Shown here one piece after another: positions 50,101 to 59,521 of a stretch of 64,000 bases of DNA. Each line of letters begins with the position of its first letter. The stretch's first letter is position 1. Source of the stretch: Saprospiraceae bacterium (lineage in GTDB: Bacteria; Bacteroidota; Bacteroidia; Chitinophagales; Saprospiraceae); the NCBI GenBank assembly GCA_016787575.1, contig JAEUUO010000019.1, positions 164,142-228,141 on the forward strand. The letters are read 5' to 3'. The position numbers and the translations under genes are program-made. Under the pieces are notes generated by a model, which saw only the letters and a program-made list of their open reading frames with translations, searched no databases and was not told the DNA's origin.

Positions 50101-52669
50101 TAAAACAGATAAAGAGCAATATCAAGTGGGAGAATCTGTTGCACTTGATTTACCTGGTGCCAACCAGGGATATTACATTATAAGTTTAATAAGAGGCTCA
50201 AAGATTATTGATTGCAAAAGCATTACTGCAACTAAGGATAAAACAAAATTCAATTTTAAAATAACGAATGAGATGGCACCCAATATCTATTTGGATATTA
50301 GTTATGTGCAAGGTAGATCCTCTAAGAAGAATGATTTGCCTTTACGAATGTATGGGGTAGTTCCTGTAAAAATTGAAGATCCAAATCAAAAATTGAACCC
50401 AATTATTAAAATGAATGAATCTTTACGTACCGATGAAGAATTTACCATTGAAATATCGGAACAAAACGGCAAAGAAATGGCCTATCAATTATTTATTGTT
50501 GATGAAGGTCTCTTAAATTTAACGCGCTTTAAAACACCCAATCCATATGTTGACATAATGTCTAAAGAAGCTTTGTCAATTTTAACCTGGGATAATTTTA
50601 ATGAAGTTATTGGTGCTATGGATGGAGAAATGTTGAAAATATTTAGTGTTGGTGGGGATGAAGCATTGCAAAAGGCATCTGATGAAGATAAAAACAAACG
50701 TTTTAAACCCGTAGTATTGAAAAGTTCTCCAAGCTATTTAGGAAAAGGGGGTAAACAAAAACAAAGCTTTAGAATTTCTAATTATTTTGGAGCTGTTCGA
50801 GTAATGGTGCTATGCAATTCCAACAAGGCATTTGGTGCAATTGACAAGTCCGTAAAAGTCATCAATGAATTAATGGTTCAAGTTACAGCACCCAGAGTTT
50901 TTGCTTTTAATGATGAACTTGAAATACCTGTAACGGTATTTGCACGTGATCCTTCAATACAAAATGTTAATCTTAAATTTGAAGTTACAGGCAGTGCCAG
51001 CTTAAAGTCACCTGCAACAAAATCCCTTCAATTTAAAGCAACTGGAGATCAAACTGTATATTATAGCATTAAAGGTGCTGGTGGAATTGGAAATTCAAAT
51101 ATTACTGTTACTGCAAATTCAGGCAAGTATAATTCAAAAGCACAGGTTTCCTTGTTTGTTGACAATCCAAATGTTATTACCCATGAAGTAAAAGAATATT
51201 GGATTGAAGCTGGAAAAAGTATTCAGGAGCAAATTCAACCATTTGGAATGGAAGGGACTCGTGATGTAAAAATGGAAGTATCTAATATACCTGGCTTGTC
51301 CATTCTGTCGATGATCGACAAATTATTAAATTATCCCCATGGTTGCATTGAACAAACAATTTCAGCTGCCTTTCCACAAATTTTGATAAATGATTTATTT
51401 GAATTAACTACCAAGCAAAAAGAAGAGGCTAATTACAATGTTCAAAAAGCAATCGAAAAATTGAGATTGTTTCAGCTTGCAGATGGTTCTTTTAGTTATT
51501 GGCCTGGATCGCCAAGCTATTCGGATTGGGGAACGTCTTATGCCGGACATTTCATGATAGAAGCTCGAAAAGCCGGGTTTAGAATTCCTGAAGATTTAAT
51601 TCAGAATTGGTATAAATTCCAAAAATCAAAATCCAATCTCAGCCTAAAAATTCTAAAACAAACTGAATATTGGTATCCGACTAATTATGCTTACAGATTG
51701 TATACTTTAGCATTGTATGGAAAACCTGATTGGAGTGGAATGAATCAGCTCTTTTTAGTAAAAACTGAAAATACATTTTCAAAGATGCTTCTGGCAGGGG
51801 CTTACGCGCTTTCAGGAAAAAAAGACATTGCTGAATCTTTACTTAACCAGGGACCTCTAGAATTTAAAGCTTATCGCGATGACTTTTACAATTTTGGATC
51901 CGATATAAGAGATCAAGCGATGCTGGTTCAAGTGCTGGTGTTGCTTGAGAAAAATCAAGAAGCACTCGGTTTATTAAATAAAATAATTAAGAAAAGCAAC
52001 AGTGATTATTACTCAACACAGGAACAAGCAATGATATTAATTTCATTATCAGCAATAAGTGGTAAATCTAAATTAGGCAAAATGGATTTTGAATATAGCT
52101 GGAATGCAAATAAAGCTCAAATTCAAACAGCTAAAGAGCTATTTGAATTAAAACTTGAACCAGCTTCCAAGCAAATATTTTCAATTAAGAACAATTCTAA
52201 GCGCCCTATAGCTGTTAAAATTATTCAGTATGGTAAAGATTTTATTGTCTCAGATCAAAATAGTTCAAAAGGTTTGAAAATGAATGTTCAATTGCCTAAG
52301 AGTGGAAAAGCATTGCAAATTGGAGATGAACTCGAGGCAGTAGTTGTTGTAACAAATAATTCAAATTCAGGACGGTTGTCCAACATTGCTTTAACCACAG
52401 TATTTCCTTCTGGTTTTGAAATAGAAAACAGAAGGATTGCAGGTATTGAGGACGATAAAACTCCGGTCGATTATCAGGACATCCGCGACGACAGAGTATT
52501 GAGCTATTTTAGTTTAGATCAAAACCAAAGCATTGAATTGCGATTTAATTTAACTGCAGCATATCCCGGCAATTATATAGCACCATATTTCTATTGTGAA
52601 TCAATGTATGATCCATCTATTTACGCTAAATTCAGATCTGGCAGTTATACTATTGTTCCTAGAAAATAA
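47141..52669 (+). CDS. bacterial alpha-2-macroglobulin family lipoprotein with intact thioester
   Basis: 1842-residue protease trap. The signal peptide has the lipobox-like FSEC. Then macroglobulin domains (MG1 onward) across about 30-900, including an MG2-type segment with YTERGVWRPGDTVYLNA (about 632-648), and the bait region/MG7-10 part around 900-1390. The thioester CxEQ is present as C1402-I-E-Q1405 within HGCIEQTISAAFPQ. A helical thioester domain follows, and a C-terminal receptor-type beta domain. A2M traps proteases that reach the periplasm and links to them covalently. pbpC follows after 6 bases, the classic arrangement. I cannot say whether it faces the periplasm or the outside. 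Confidence 0.93.
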   Translation: MKIFMNWVTLLLAFMLFSECSKKSSVSIQNNPEAYKNYILAYTAGMLKRNENIRIEFTKPVIVSDKINQDVDPTWYKITPSLKGSCVWTSLTSLEFTPDKSEIKGNQEFTFTLDLSHLFPEVEKAIRLIEIPFSYVPISLNYSWLFPRPEPVENNAMFLTGKIESNDRLDPSLLMESLKATVGPDNLELKTEITADPSNPLMYDIVIRHIPRSSKSTDLILKWHESVNNNNSKFESAKYKIPGIDDFEITGVDETDLNENLLTVYFSNFLNASQDIRGLIHIKGDSINLELIKEKDFIQVKLPDSWQKSDAILIVDKEIISENNKKLNSDFEFHFQVKPNAPQVRFVSKGSILPYTKDIVLPFEAINLHTIEVEVFKTYTNNVLYSFHLGFDNEYSSYNLVRLGKVIKQKIINLSELAPGNNEKDWKRYGLDLSELIESEPGAYYQVRIVFKPSYSNYYCDKEKPEIPEDFYQNETGDPNIKSLWRDYPYWHYSSDETENAYDVNNPCNIEYYSKEHFATTSFFASNIALSVKAGNDPGQTSAFVFDIIDGLPVKGAEIQYFDAQLQEISKLKTDGNGLAITAINTLPSFVMAKYKDHYAYLKINENRSLSQTEFDISGTKVQDGLKASIYTERGVWRPGDTVYLNAIIHDIQKELPEQFPVELSLSNPKGQKVFKEIKSSHLMGLYSYTIPIQSNAITGLYLATIKAGPSVFEKNILIETIKPNRYKVEWPGIESNGLDNVKNKTTLRASWLHGAPANGAFANVKWKYQLISPDFQKYKEFQFVDPVSSRVSGELELYNSNLNESGLADIKLPEWKNSSNTGKLKINLITKISDNSGEISTDYYEAQVSPIKELVGIKLPSDAQFKYLESGIEQEVKVIAIDSDGKPIANRKIGIELFKVEYQWWYELRNGNTGEYQNSNFKERALESTLTTDNNGLATLKMKLDEYNRYYIRAKNLSSGYLTGDFFYTGYGYNSDQKEFVNILSFKTDKEQYQVGESVALDLPGANQGYYIISLIRGSKIIDCKSITATKDKTKFNFKITNEMAPNIYLDISYVQGRSSKKNDLPLRMYGVVPVKIEDPNQKLNPIIKMNESLRTDEEFTIEISEQNGKEMAYQLFIVDEGLLNLTRFKTPNPYVDIMSKEALSILTWDNFNEVIGAMDGEMLKIFSVGGDEALQKASDEDKNKRFKPVVLKSSPSYLGKGGKQKQSFRISNYFGAVRVMVLCNSNKAFGAIDKSVKVINELMVQVTAPRVFAFNDELEIPVTVFARDPSIQNVNLKFEVTGSASLKSPATKSLQFKATGDQTVYYSIKGAGGIGNSNITVTANSGKYNSKAQVSLFVDNPNVITHEVKEYWIEAGKSIQEQIQPFGMEGTRDVKMEVSNIPGLSILSMIDKLLNYPHGCIEQTISAAFPQILINDLFELTTKQKEEANYNVQKAIEKLRLFQLADGSFSYWPGSPSYSDWGTSYAGHFMIEARKAGFRIPEDLIQNWYKFQKSKSNLSLKILKQTEYWYPTNYAYRLYTLALYGKPDWSGMNQLFLVKTENTFSKMLLAGAYALSGKKDIAESLLNQGPLEFKAYRDDFYNFGSDIRDQAMLVQVLVLLEKNQEALGLLNKIIKKSNSDYYSTQEQAMILISLSAISGKSKLGKMDFEYSWNANKAQIQTAKELFELKLEPASKQIFSIKNNSKRPIAVKIIQYGKDFIVSDQNSSKGLKMNVQLPKSGKALQIGDELEAVVVVTNNSNSGRLSNIALTTVFPSGFEIENRRIAGIEDDKTPVDYQDIRDDRVLSYFSLDQNQSIELRFNLTAAYPGNYIAPYFYCESMYDPSIYAKFRSGSYTIVPRK

Positions 52670-52675
52670 ATCACA

Positions 52676-55042
52676 TTGAAAATCGCTTATGTACTACTGA
52701 TTTCTTTCTTCGGATTATTTATTTGCATCGTAATTGCTGCTCCGTTCTTTTTTCAAGATCTGGATTTTTCAAAGGTTTTATACAGTCGTGAGCACAAGTT
52801 GCTTGCTGCCAAAATCAGCAATGATGGACAATGGCGATTCCCTGCAGCAGATAAAATCCCGGACAATTATCAAAAGTGCTTAATTCAATATGAGGATAAA
52901 AGATTTTATTATCATATTGGATTTGACCCAATATCAATCATTAGAGCATCATATCAAAACATTAAAAATGCTCAGGTTAAGTCCGGTGGCTCTACAATCA
53001 CGATGCAGCTGGCAAGAATGTTGCTTAAAAAGCCAAACAGGAGCTGGATTAATAAAATTCAGGAAACCTTGTTGGCAATAGGAATTGAATTTAATTTAAG
53101 TAAATCTGAAATATTAAATTGGTATACTGCTTTAGCACCTTATGGCGGAAATGTTGTTGGAATAAAAGCAGCACTTTGGCGCTATTTTCAAAGAGAAGAA
53201 ATCAATGTAAGTTGGGCAGAGGCAGCCCTATTAAGCGTATTGCCCAATCAACCATCCTATATCCATTTAGATAAAAATAGAAAATTACTGTATTTAAAAC
53301 GAAATCGTCTGCTTAATAAGCTGTATACAATGGGTGTTTTTAGTAAGACACTGTATGAACTTTCATTGCTGGAAGAAATACCAGATAAAGTTTTCAGCAT
53401 GCCACAAAATTCAAATTTATTATTGTCTTACTTAATATCAAAATACCCCAATGAATATCAATTTAATACAACAATTGATGCAAGCCTTCAAAATGTTTTT
53501 TCAGATATCAGCATAAAATACAATAAAACATATAAGCAAAATGAAATCCACAATCTGGCCATTTTATTAGTTTCAAATTGGACAGGAGAGGTATTGACCT
53601 ATCTTGCAAATAGCACCGATACTTCAAAATCATTAAGAAATAGTATGGTAAATAATATCCATTCGTTGAGAAGCTCCGGAAGCGTGTTAAAACCTTTGTT
53701 ATTTGCGGCTTCATTGGACAGAGGACTTATTAGTACTAAACAAATATTACCGGATATTCCTACTTTAATTTCAGGATTCCGACCCGAGAATTATTCCCGG
53801 ACATTCCAAGGTTGTGCCCCTGCTGATAAATGCATACAACAATCATTAAACATTCCTGCTGTGCGTTTGCTTCAAAAATATGGAGTTCAAATATTTTATG
53901 ATAAATTAAAGTCTCTCGGGTTTACCAGTCTGTTCAGGCCCTCTGCAGAATACGGTCTTTCATTGATACTTGGTGGAGCTGAAATAAAACTTTGGGATTT
54001 GGCAAGTGTTTATTCAGGTTTGGCAAATCAACTTATTGAATCTAACAATTCAAATAAATTGCAAGGAAGCAAATGGAATTTAAATTTATTGAAAAATCAA
54101 TTAAATTTAAATAGCAAAAGCATTCCGGGTATATCTGAACCAAAAAATTCATATCAAGCACTTTCCACAGCTTCAATAGCACTAATGATTCAAACAATGC
54201 TTGGTACAGAATTGCCAAAAGAGAATACTTTCAATTTGAATAATTCTATTAAAAACAATATTGCATGGAAAACCGGTACATCATTTGGGTTTAAAGACGC
54301 ATGGTGTGTTGGGATGTGTCCTGAATACACTTTAGTGGTATGGGTAGGTAATTCAAGTGGCCTGGGTAGGCCTGGTTTGATAGGGTTACATACTGCAGCA
54401 CCACTATTGTTTGAATTGTTTGATCAAATTAATTGTAAAACTAGCTGGCCAATGCCTTTTGGTGAAATGTATCGGCTTGCAGTTTGTAAATCAAGTGGAT
54501 ATTTGCCTTCACCAAATTGCTTAGAAATAGATACAATTTGGAATTCAGTTAAGATAAACGAACTTGAGGTTTGTCCATTTCATCATTCCTACTATGTAGA
54601 TCAATCTGAATCATACCGCGTTTTTTATGACTGTGAATTAAAAGGCCATGTAAAAAACTACTTTGAATTGACTCCCGTAATGGAAATGTATTACAAAGCT
54701 AACAATCCATTATATGAAAGCATTCCACCAATTCGGGAAGATTGTAAGCAATTTCAAAGTCAAAATAACAATAAGTTAGAATTTATTTATCCCGATAAAG
54801 GAACGGAAGTTTTTATTCCAATTGACTTAGCTGATAATTCGCAAAAAATAGTATTAAAAGCAACCCATAAGGAACTAAATGCACGGATACATTGGTTTAT
54901 GGATGGAAACTACCTGGGATCAACAGAAGCAAATCATCATGAGTGGGCTCTTTCGCCCATTATTGGCAAGCATACTGTTTACATTATGGATGATTCGGGT
55001 GAAGCCGCAACTGTAAGCTTGAATTGCCATAAAAGAAAGTGA
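52676..55042 (+). CDS. pbpC: penicillin-binding protein 1C
   Basis: Bifunctional class A PBP, 788 residues. N-terminal membrane helix (about 4-24). Transglycosylase domain with YEDKRFYYHIG (catalytic Glu73) and GGSTITMQLARML. Transpeptidase domain with SVLK (S336-K339), SLN (about 390) and KTGTS (532-536). A C-terminal BiPBP_C-type domain occupies about 700-788. The start is a TTG at 52676, since no ATG precedes the membrane helix; the gene is 6 bases after A2M and probably translationally coupled. Known pairings of PBP1C with A2M suggest wall repair after protease attack. Ends before a non-coding stretch with its own downstream promoter. Confidence 0.94.
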   Translation: MKIAYVLLISFFGLFICIVIAAPFFFQDLDFSKVLYSREHKLLAAKISNDGQWRFPAADKIPDNYQKCLIQYEDKRFYYHIGFDPISIIRASYQNIKNAQVKSGGSTITMQLARMLLKKPNRSWINKIQETLLAIGIEFNLSKSEILNWYTALAPYGGNVVGIKAALWRYFQREEINVSWAEAALLSVLPNQPSYIHLDKNRKLLYLKRNRLLNKLYTMGVFSKTLYELSLLEEIPDKVFSMPQNSNLLLSYLISKYPNEYQFNTTIDASLQNVFSDISIKYNKTYKQNEIHNLAILLVSNWTGEVLTYLANSTDTSKSLRNSMVNNIHSLRSSGSVLKPLLFAASLDRGLISTKQILPDIPTLISGFRPENYSRTFQGCAPADKCIQQSLNIPAVRLLQKYGVQIFYDKLKSLGFTSLFRPSAEYGLSLILGGAEIKLWDLASVYSGLANQLIESNNSNKLQGSKWNLNLLKNQLNLNSKSIPGISEPKNSYQALSTASIALMIQTMLGTELPKENTFNLNNSIKNNIAWKTGTSFGFKDAWCVGMCPEYTLVVWVGNSSGLGRPGLIGLHTAAPLLFELFDQINCKTSWPMPFGEMYRLAVCKSSGYLPSPNCLEIDTIWNSVKINELEVCPFHHSYYVDQSESYRVFYDCELKGHVKNYFELTPVMEMYYKANNPLYESIPPIREDCKQFQSQNNNKLEFIYPDKGTEVFIPIDLADNSQKIVLKATHKELNARIHWFMDGNYLGSTEANHHEWALSPIIGKHTVYIMDDSGEAATVSLNCHKRK

Positions 55043-55107
55043 TTCACAATTTTTGGGAGATTTCAACGTTAAGATAATAGCTATTAATATATTATAAAAA
55101 TTTGTTA

Positions 55108-55115
55108 TATATTTG
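55108..55115 (+). promoter_or_regulatory. TAnnTTTG -7 box before the PorV/PorQ-like gene
   Basis: TATATTTG is an exact consensus match ending 16 bases before the ATG at 55132. No TTTG is found at 19 bases upstream. Confidence 0.38.
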
Positions 55116-55131
55116 CCATAGAAATCCATCT

Positions 55132-56199
55132 ATGACTTTTAAAAGTATCATTTGGTTGTTTTTGATACCTATTTCATTAGCTGCTCAGGCTCCTAAATTC
55201 AGCAATGATTTTCTGAACATTGGAGTTGGGGCCAGAGGCATGGCTTTATCTGGAGCTGTTACCGCTTCTTTAAACTCAGTTCAAGCTGCTTATTGGAATC
55301 CCGCAGGCCTGGTCAATGTTGGTTCAAAATTTCAAGTAAGTGCTCAGCACGCTGAATGGTTTTCTGGCATTGGCAATTACGATTACGTAGGCTTTGGAAA
55401 AAGCCTGGATGAGCAATCTTTGAGTTATGGGAGCATCAGTTTAATTAGAATGTCAATTGATCAAATTCCGAATACTCTTAGATTAAGGGGGCCTGATGGA
55501 AGTATCGATTATAGCAGAATTGAAGAATTTAGTGTTGCGGATTATGCTTTGTTTGTTTCTTATGGCCGTAAATTAAATAACAGTCCCTGGTCATTTGGTT
55601 TAAACACTAAAATTATTCACAGAGGATTTGGTTCGTTTGCAAGTGCATGGGGATTTGGATTTGATGCTGCATTGCAATTTCAAAAAAATAAATGGAGATT
55701 CGCTTTAATGGGTCGAGACATTACTACAAGTTTCAACGCATATTCATTTTCATTTAGCACAGAAGAAAAAGCTGTCTTGCAGCAAACAAACAATACTATT
55801 CCATCCAGCTCTGTAGAATATACCTTGCCAAAAATTATTAGTGGTGTAGCTTATAATTTTAAACTTGGGCAAAAACTTGGTTTATTGACTGCAATGGATT
55901 TGGAATGGTCAACAAATGGTACGGAATCCTCTTTGCTTGCCATGAATCGGTTTAACATTGATCCAAAAATAGGTTTAGAATTGGACTATAACAAACGTAT
56001 TTATGTTCGCCTGGGAGCAGGTAATTTTCAAAGAATTTTATCAGTAGATGGAAGTGGTTCTAGAGAATTATCTTTTTATCCCACAGCTGGATTAGGAGTA
56101 AAAATTGCAAAAATTACTATAGATTATGCAATGACTAATATTGGAAACGCTGGTATTGGATTGTATTCCCATTTTTTTTCCATTGATCTTAATTTTTAA
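55132..56199 (+). CDS. PorV/PorQ family outer-membrane beta-barrel protein
   Basis: 355 residues from the ATG at 55132, which directly precedes a signal peptide (MTFKSIIWLFLIPISLAAQ). The opening after it, FLNIGVGARGMALSGAVTASLNSVQAAYWNPAGL, has the PorV/PorQ-type pattern. The rest alternates hydrophobic and polar residues as a beta-barrel and ends in an aromatic FSIDLNF. PorV shuttles T9SS cargo; PorQ and other members have other surface tasks, and I cannot choose between them. The upstream frame from 55102 adds ten residues and is less likely. Confidence 0.78.
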   Translation: MTFKSIIWLFLIPISLAAQAPKFSNDFLNIGVGARGMALSGAVTASLNSVQAAYWNPAGLVNVGSKFQVSAQHAEWFSGIGNYDYVGFGKSLDEQSLSYGSISLIRMSIDQIPNTLRLRGPDGSIDYSRIEEFSVADYALFVSYGRKLNNSPWSFGLNTKIIHRGFGSFASAWGFGFDAALQFQKNKWRFALMGRDITTSFNAYSFSFSTEEKAVLQQTNNTIPSSSVEYTLPKIISGVAYNFKLGQKLGLLTAMDLEWSTNGTESSLLAMNRFNIDPKIGLELDYNKRIYVRLGAGNFQRILSVDGSGSRELSFYPTAGLGVKIAKITIDYAMTNIGNAGIGLYSHFFSIDLNF

Positions 56200-56297
56200 T
56201 TGATCGAGGAATAATTAAATAGAAGGGATTTGATTTATTAAATATTAATTTTAATACATTTAATATAAAACGCAAAATTCCAAGTTATATAATTTGA

Positions 56298-56951
56298 TTA
56301 AATATTCCCTTTAATTGACTCTTTTCCAAAATTTCGAAACTCACCATTCATATTCATGTTTCGAAGCCATTCTTTTCGATTCTTACTTTGCTCAATCATA
56401 ATTTCTAATTGATTCAAAAGCTTTTGAAGTCGGTCGTTTTCGGTTTGTAGAGCACTAAAATGATATTCTTCTTTAAGATTAAAACCAACATAATGGCCTA
56501 ATTTAAAACTTTTAAATAGATCCCAATGAATTGAATGGTATGGTTGCACTTGATTAAGTTCGCACAAAATTTCAAATTGTTTCCTGATTTTCTCTATTGA
56601 TTCCAAATCTCCAATACTTGAATCATCAATCGGTTCAGCATCTATAGCTCCATATAATTTACCAGGCCAGCGATTGTGTAAACCAAAATTTTTAATTTGC
56701 CCAATTGCTTCTAACCGTATGTCCAATCGCCCATCTTCATAAGTTTTAACAATTTCCTGAAGCCTAACAAGTGTACCTATTTCTTGTATTCTGTCATCTA
56801 CAATTGGTAATATAGCAAATACCAAATCGGAGCCTAAACAATCCTGAATTAATTGTTTATAACGAGGCTCAAATATATGTAATCGAATTTCTTCATCAGG
56901 AAATACAACTACAGGAAGAGGAAATACGGGTATTCTATGTATTTTATGCAT
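56298..56951 (-). CDS. LON peptidase substrate-binding domain protein
   Basis: 217 residues resembling the N-terminal LON domain without the AAA+ or protease domains: HRIPVFPLPVVVFPDEEIRLHIFEPRYKQL-type opening, then LDIRLEAIGQIKNF. Such stand-alone proteins are common; function is unclear but may be substrate recognition. The ATG at 56951 is preferred over the GTG at 56960. It overlaps the end of pepT by 8 bases, so translation is coupled. Convergent with the PorV/PorQ-like gene. Confidence 0.82.
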   Translation of the reverse strand: MHKIHRIPVFPLPVVVFPDEEIRLHIFEPRYKQLIQDCLGSDLVFAILPIVDDRIQEIGTLVRLQEIVKTYEDGRLDIRLEAIGQIKNFGLHNRWPGKLYGAIDAEPIDDSSIGDLESIEKIRKQFEILCELNQVQPYHSIHWDLFKSFKLGHYVGFNLKEEYHFSALQTENDRLQKLLNQLEIMIEQSKNRKEWLRNMNMNGEFRNFGKESIKGNI

Positions 56952-58188
56952 TGCGTTCACACAATTGACAAATCCTAATGATTACTTCAGCAGCTTTCTG
57001 CATGTCTTGTTCACTTACCCATTCCTTCTTTGAATGGATTGCATGTTCACCTGCAAATAAATTAGGGCAGGGAAGACCCATAAAACTCAATTTGCTTCCA
57101 TCTGTACCTCCGCGTATTAAACCCTTATTGGGAGTTATCCCAGCTTCAATCATTGCCAATTCAGCATAATGAGCAACTTCTGGATGATTTATTAATACTT
57201 CTTTCATATTTCGATATTGCTCAGAAACTGAAAACGTGTAATTGCTTGCCGGGTAATTTATCATGATCTGTTTAACTATTTGCTCCAAAGTTTCTTCATG
57301 TTCTTTAAGTTTAGCTGTTTCAAAATCTCTAATTATAAAATAGATTTTAGCTTTTTCTAATTCAGCCTCAATTTTTACAGGATGAACGAAACCCTGTCTT
57401 CCTTCTGTTACTTCAGGCGCCAATTTATCTTTAGGAAGCGCCGCTATGATCTCTGAAGCAATTTTAATGGCATTTTCCATTTTCCCCTTTGCATAACCCG
57501 GATGTACAGAAACTCCTTCGATTGTTATGTTTACAGCATCAGCAGAAAATGTTTCATCTTCTAAATCCCCAAGCGGCCCACCATCTAAAGTATATCCAAA
57601 ATCGGCATTTAAGGTATTCATATTAAGATTTGCAACCCCTTTGCCGATTTCTTCATCTGGAGTAAAAAGAATTCTAATCGGACCGTGTTTGATTTCCGGG
57701 TGATTTTTCAAATAGATGGCAGCCTCCATAATTGCAGTAACCCCAGCCTTATCATCAGCACCTAATAACGTAAGTCCACTTGCAGTTATGATGTTTTCGC
57801 CGAACTTGTTTTTTAATGCAGGATATGCTTCCGGACTGATGACAATAGATAGATCATCCGGCAAAACCAGATTTTGCCCCGCATAGTTTCTATGCAATAT
57901 GGGTTTTACATTTGTTCCACTACAATCAGGTGCAGTATCCACATGTGCACAAAAACAAATGGTTGGAAGTTTTTTTTCACTATTGGATGGAAGCAGAGCA
58001 TAAACATAACCATAAGAATCCATTTCAACATCGATCCCTGCTTCCTTTAATTCATCACATAACAGTTTTAACAAATCCAGTTGCTTCTTTGTAGATGGAT
58101 AGTCCATAGAAGCTGGATCAGACTGCGTATCAATTCTAGCATATCTGATAAAACGGTCAGCCGTATTAATTAATTCTTTAAAAAACAT
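56944..58188 (-). CDS. pepT: peptidase T (tripeptide aminopeptidase)
   Basis: M20 family dizinc aminopeptidase that removes the N-terminal residue of tripeptides; 414 residues. Signatures: RYARIDTQSDPAS near the N-terminus, FCAHVDTAPD, LLGADDKAGVTAIMEA, FTPDEEIGKG, the DGGPLGDLEDETFSADA lid-domain start, RGGTDGSKLSF and AGEHAIHSKKEW. All metal-ligand regions are present. It precedes the LON-domain gene and is divergent from the NADH dehydrogenase gene. Confidence 0.95.
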   Translation of the reverse strand: MFFKELINTADRFIRYARIDTQSDPASMDYPSTKKQLDLLKLLCDELKEAGIDVEMDSYGYVYALLPSNSEKKLPTICFCAHVDTAPDCSGTNVKPILHRNYAGQNLVLPDDLSIVISPEAYPALKNKFGENIITASGLTLLGADDKAGVTAIMEAAIYLKNHPEIKHGPIRILFTPDEEIGKGVANLNMNTLNADFGYTLDGGPLGDLEDETFSADAVNITIEGVSVHPGYAKGKMENAIKIASEIIAALPKDKLAPEVTEGRQGFVHPVKIEAELEKAKIYFIIRDFETAKLKEHEETLEQIVKQIMINYPASNYTFSVSEQYRNMKEVLINHPEVAHYAELAMIEAGITPNKGLIRGGTDGSKLSFMGLPCPNLFAGEHAIHSKKEWVSEQDMQKAAEVIIRICQLCERNA

Positions 58189-58223
58189 ATTTACGTATTG
58201 ATTGTTTTTATATTATTTACCAG

Positions 58224-58231
58224 CAAAATTA
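58224..58231 (-). promoter_or_regulatory. TAnnTTTG -7 box before pepT
   Basis: On the minus strand this reads TAATTTTG, an exact consensus match 35 bases from the pepT ATG. No -33 TTTG at 19 bases. Confidence 0.33.
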
Positions 58232-58245
58232 AACATTCTTTAGCA

Positions 58246-59517
58246 ATGCCCTTTAACATTCCTGAGTCAAATAAACCAAGAATTGTGATAATTGGAGGTG
58301 GCTTTGCTGGTTTTAAATTTACAAATCAAATAGACTTGAATAAATATCAAGTAGTTCTTATTGATAAAAACAATTATTTTCAATTTCAGCCTCTTTTTTA
58401 TCAAGTTGCTATGTCCGGATTAGAGCCAAGCTCTATTTGTTTTCCACTAAGGAAGTATTTTAGAAATAAAAAAGATTTATACATCAGATCTATGGAAATT
58501 TTAGAAGTAGATCCAATAAAGAAAATTATTTTTTCAAATTCTGGAAATCTAAACTATGATAAATTAATTATAGCAACAGGCTCACAAACAAACTATTATG
58601 GAAATGAAAGCTTTCAAAAGAACACAATTCCTTTAAAATCAGTTTCGGAAGCTTTGTATTTAAGAAATTCCATTTTAGAAGATCTCGAACAGGCCGTCTT
58701 AAATAACGATGATACATTAAAAGAACAACTATTGAATATTGTTATAATTGGTGGTGGGCCAACAGGTGTTGAATTGGCAGGAGCTCTTTCGGAAATGAAA
58801 AAACACATAATTCCAAAGGATTATCCCGATCTAAATTCAGATAAAATGCAGATACATCTTGTGCAAGCTTCATCACGTCTATTAGACTCAATGATGGAAA
58901 AAGCATCGATCAAAGCATATCAAGACTTGAATAGGATGGGGGTAATTATTCATTTAAATGCTAAAGTTACAGACATTCAAAATAATCAAATAATACTTTC
59001 ATCAGGATCCGTTTTAGAGAGTAAAAAAATAATTTGGGCTGCCGGTGTTACAGGTTTATCTATTAAAGGCCTTGAATCCGCTCATGATGCAGCAGGAAAC
59101 AAAATTACAGTTACTGATTTTTGTGAAGTTTCCCAATGGAAGGATGTTTATGCTATTGGTGATATTGCTTCTATGAAAACAAAGGAATTTCCCCAAGGAT
59201 TGCCTGGATTAGCTCCAGTTGCGCTGCAACAAGCAACATACTTAGCTCACTTAATGAATCAATCAAACGAACAAATTAAAAAGCCGTTTAACTACGTTGA
59301 TAAAGGAGCGATGGCAACAATAGGTCGTTCAAAAGCTGTATTGCAATATAAATCAGTATTTTTAAGTGGTTTTATTGCCTGGATTGCATGGCTTTTTGTG
59401 CATATTTATTATCTGATAGGCGTAAGAAATAAAGTAATTGTTTTTATAAACTGGCTTTGGAATTATATTAAATATGATCAAGCTTTACGATTAAATATAA
59501 AACCTAAGGTATCCTAA
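58246..59517 (+). CDS. type II NADH dehydrogenase (NDH-2-like)
   Basis: FAD-dependent oxidoreductase of 423 residues from the ATG at 58246; a TTG at 58198 adds 16 residues. FAD site VIIGGGFAGFKF at 13-24, then FQFQPLFYQVA, IIATGS, a second nucleotide site IVIIGGGPTGVELAGALSEM, and VYAIGDIASM. The C-terminal hydrophobic and amphipathic helices (about 365-410, with IAWIAWLFVHIYYLIGVRN) attach it to the inner membrane. NDH-2 passes electrons from NADH to quinone without pumping protons. It is divergent from pepT and convergent with the next gene. Confidence 0.9.
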   Translation: MPFNIPESNKPRIVIIGGGFAGFKFTNQIDLNKYQVVLIDKNNYFQFQPLFYQVAMSGLEPSSICFPLRKYFRNKKDLYIRSMEILEVDPIKKIIFSNSGNLNYDKLIIATGSQTNYYGNESFQKNTIPLKSVSEALYLRNSILEDLEQAVLNNDDTLKEQLLNIVIIGGGPTGVELAGALSEMKKHIIPKDYPDLNSDKMQIHLVQASSRLLDSMMEKASIKAYQDLNRMGVIIHLNAKVTDIQNNQIILSSGSVLESKKIIWAAGVTGLSIKGLESAHDAAGNKITVTDFCEVSQWKDVYAIGDIASMKTKEFPQGLPGLAPVALQQATYLAHLMNQSNEQIKKPFNYVDKGAMATIGRSKAVLQYKSVFLSGFIAWIAWLFVHIYYLIGVRNKVIVFINWLWNYIKYDQALRLNIKPKVS

Positions 59518-59521
59518 TTTT

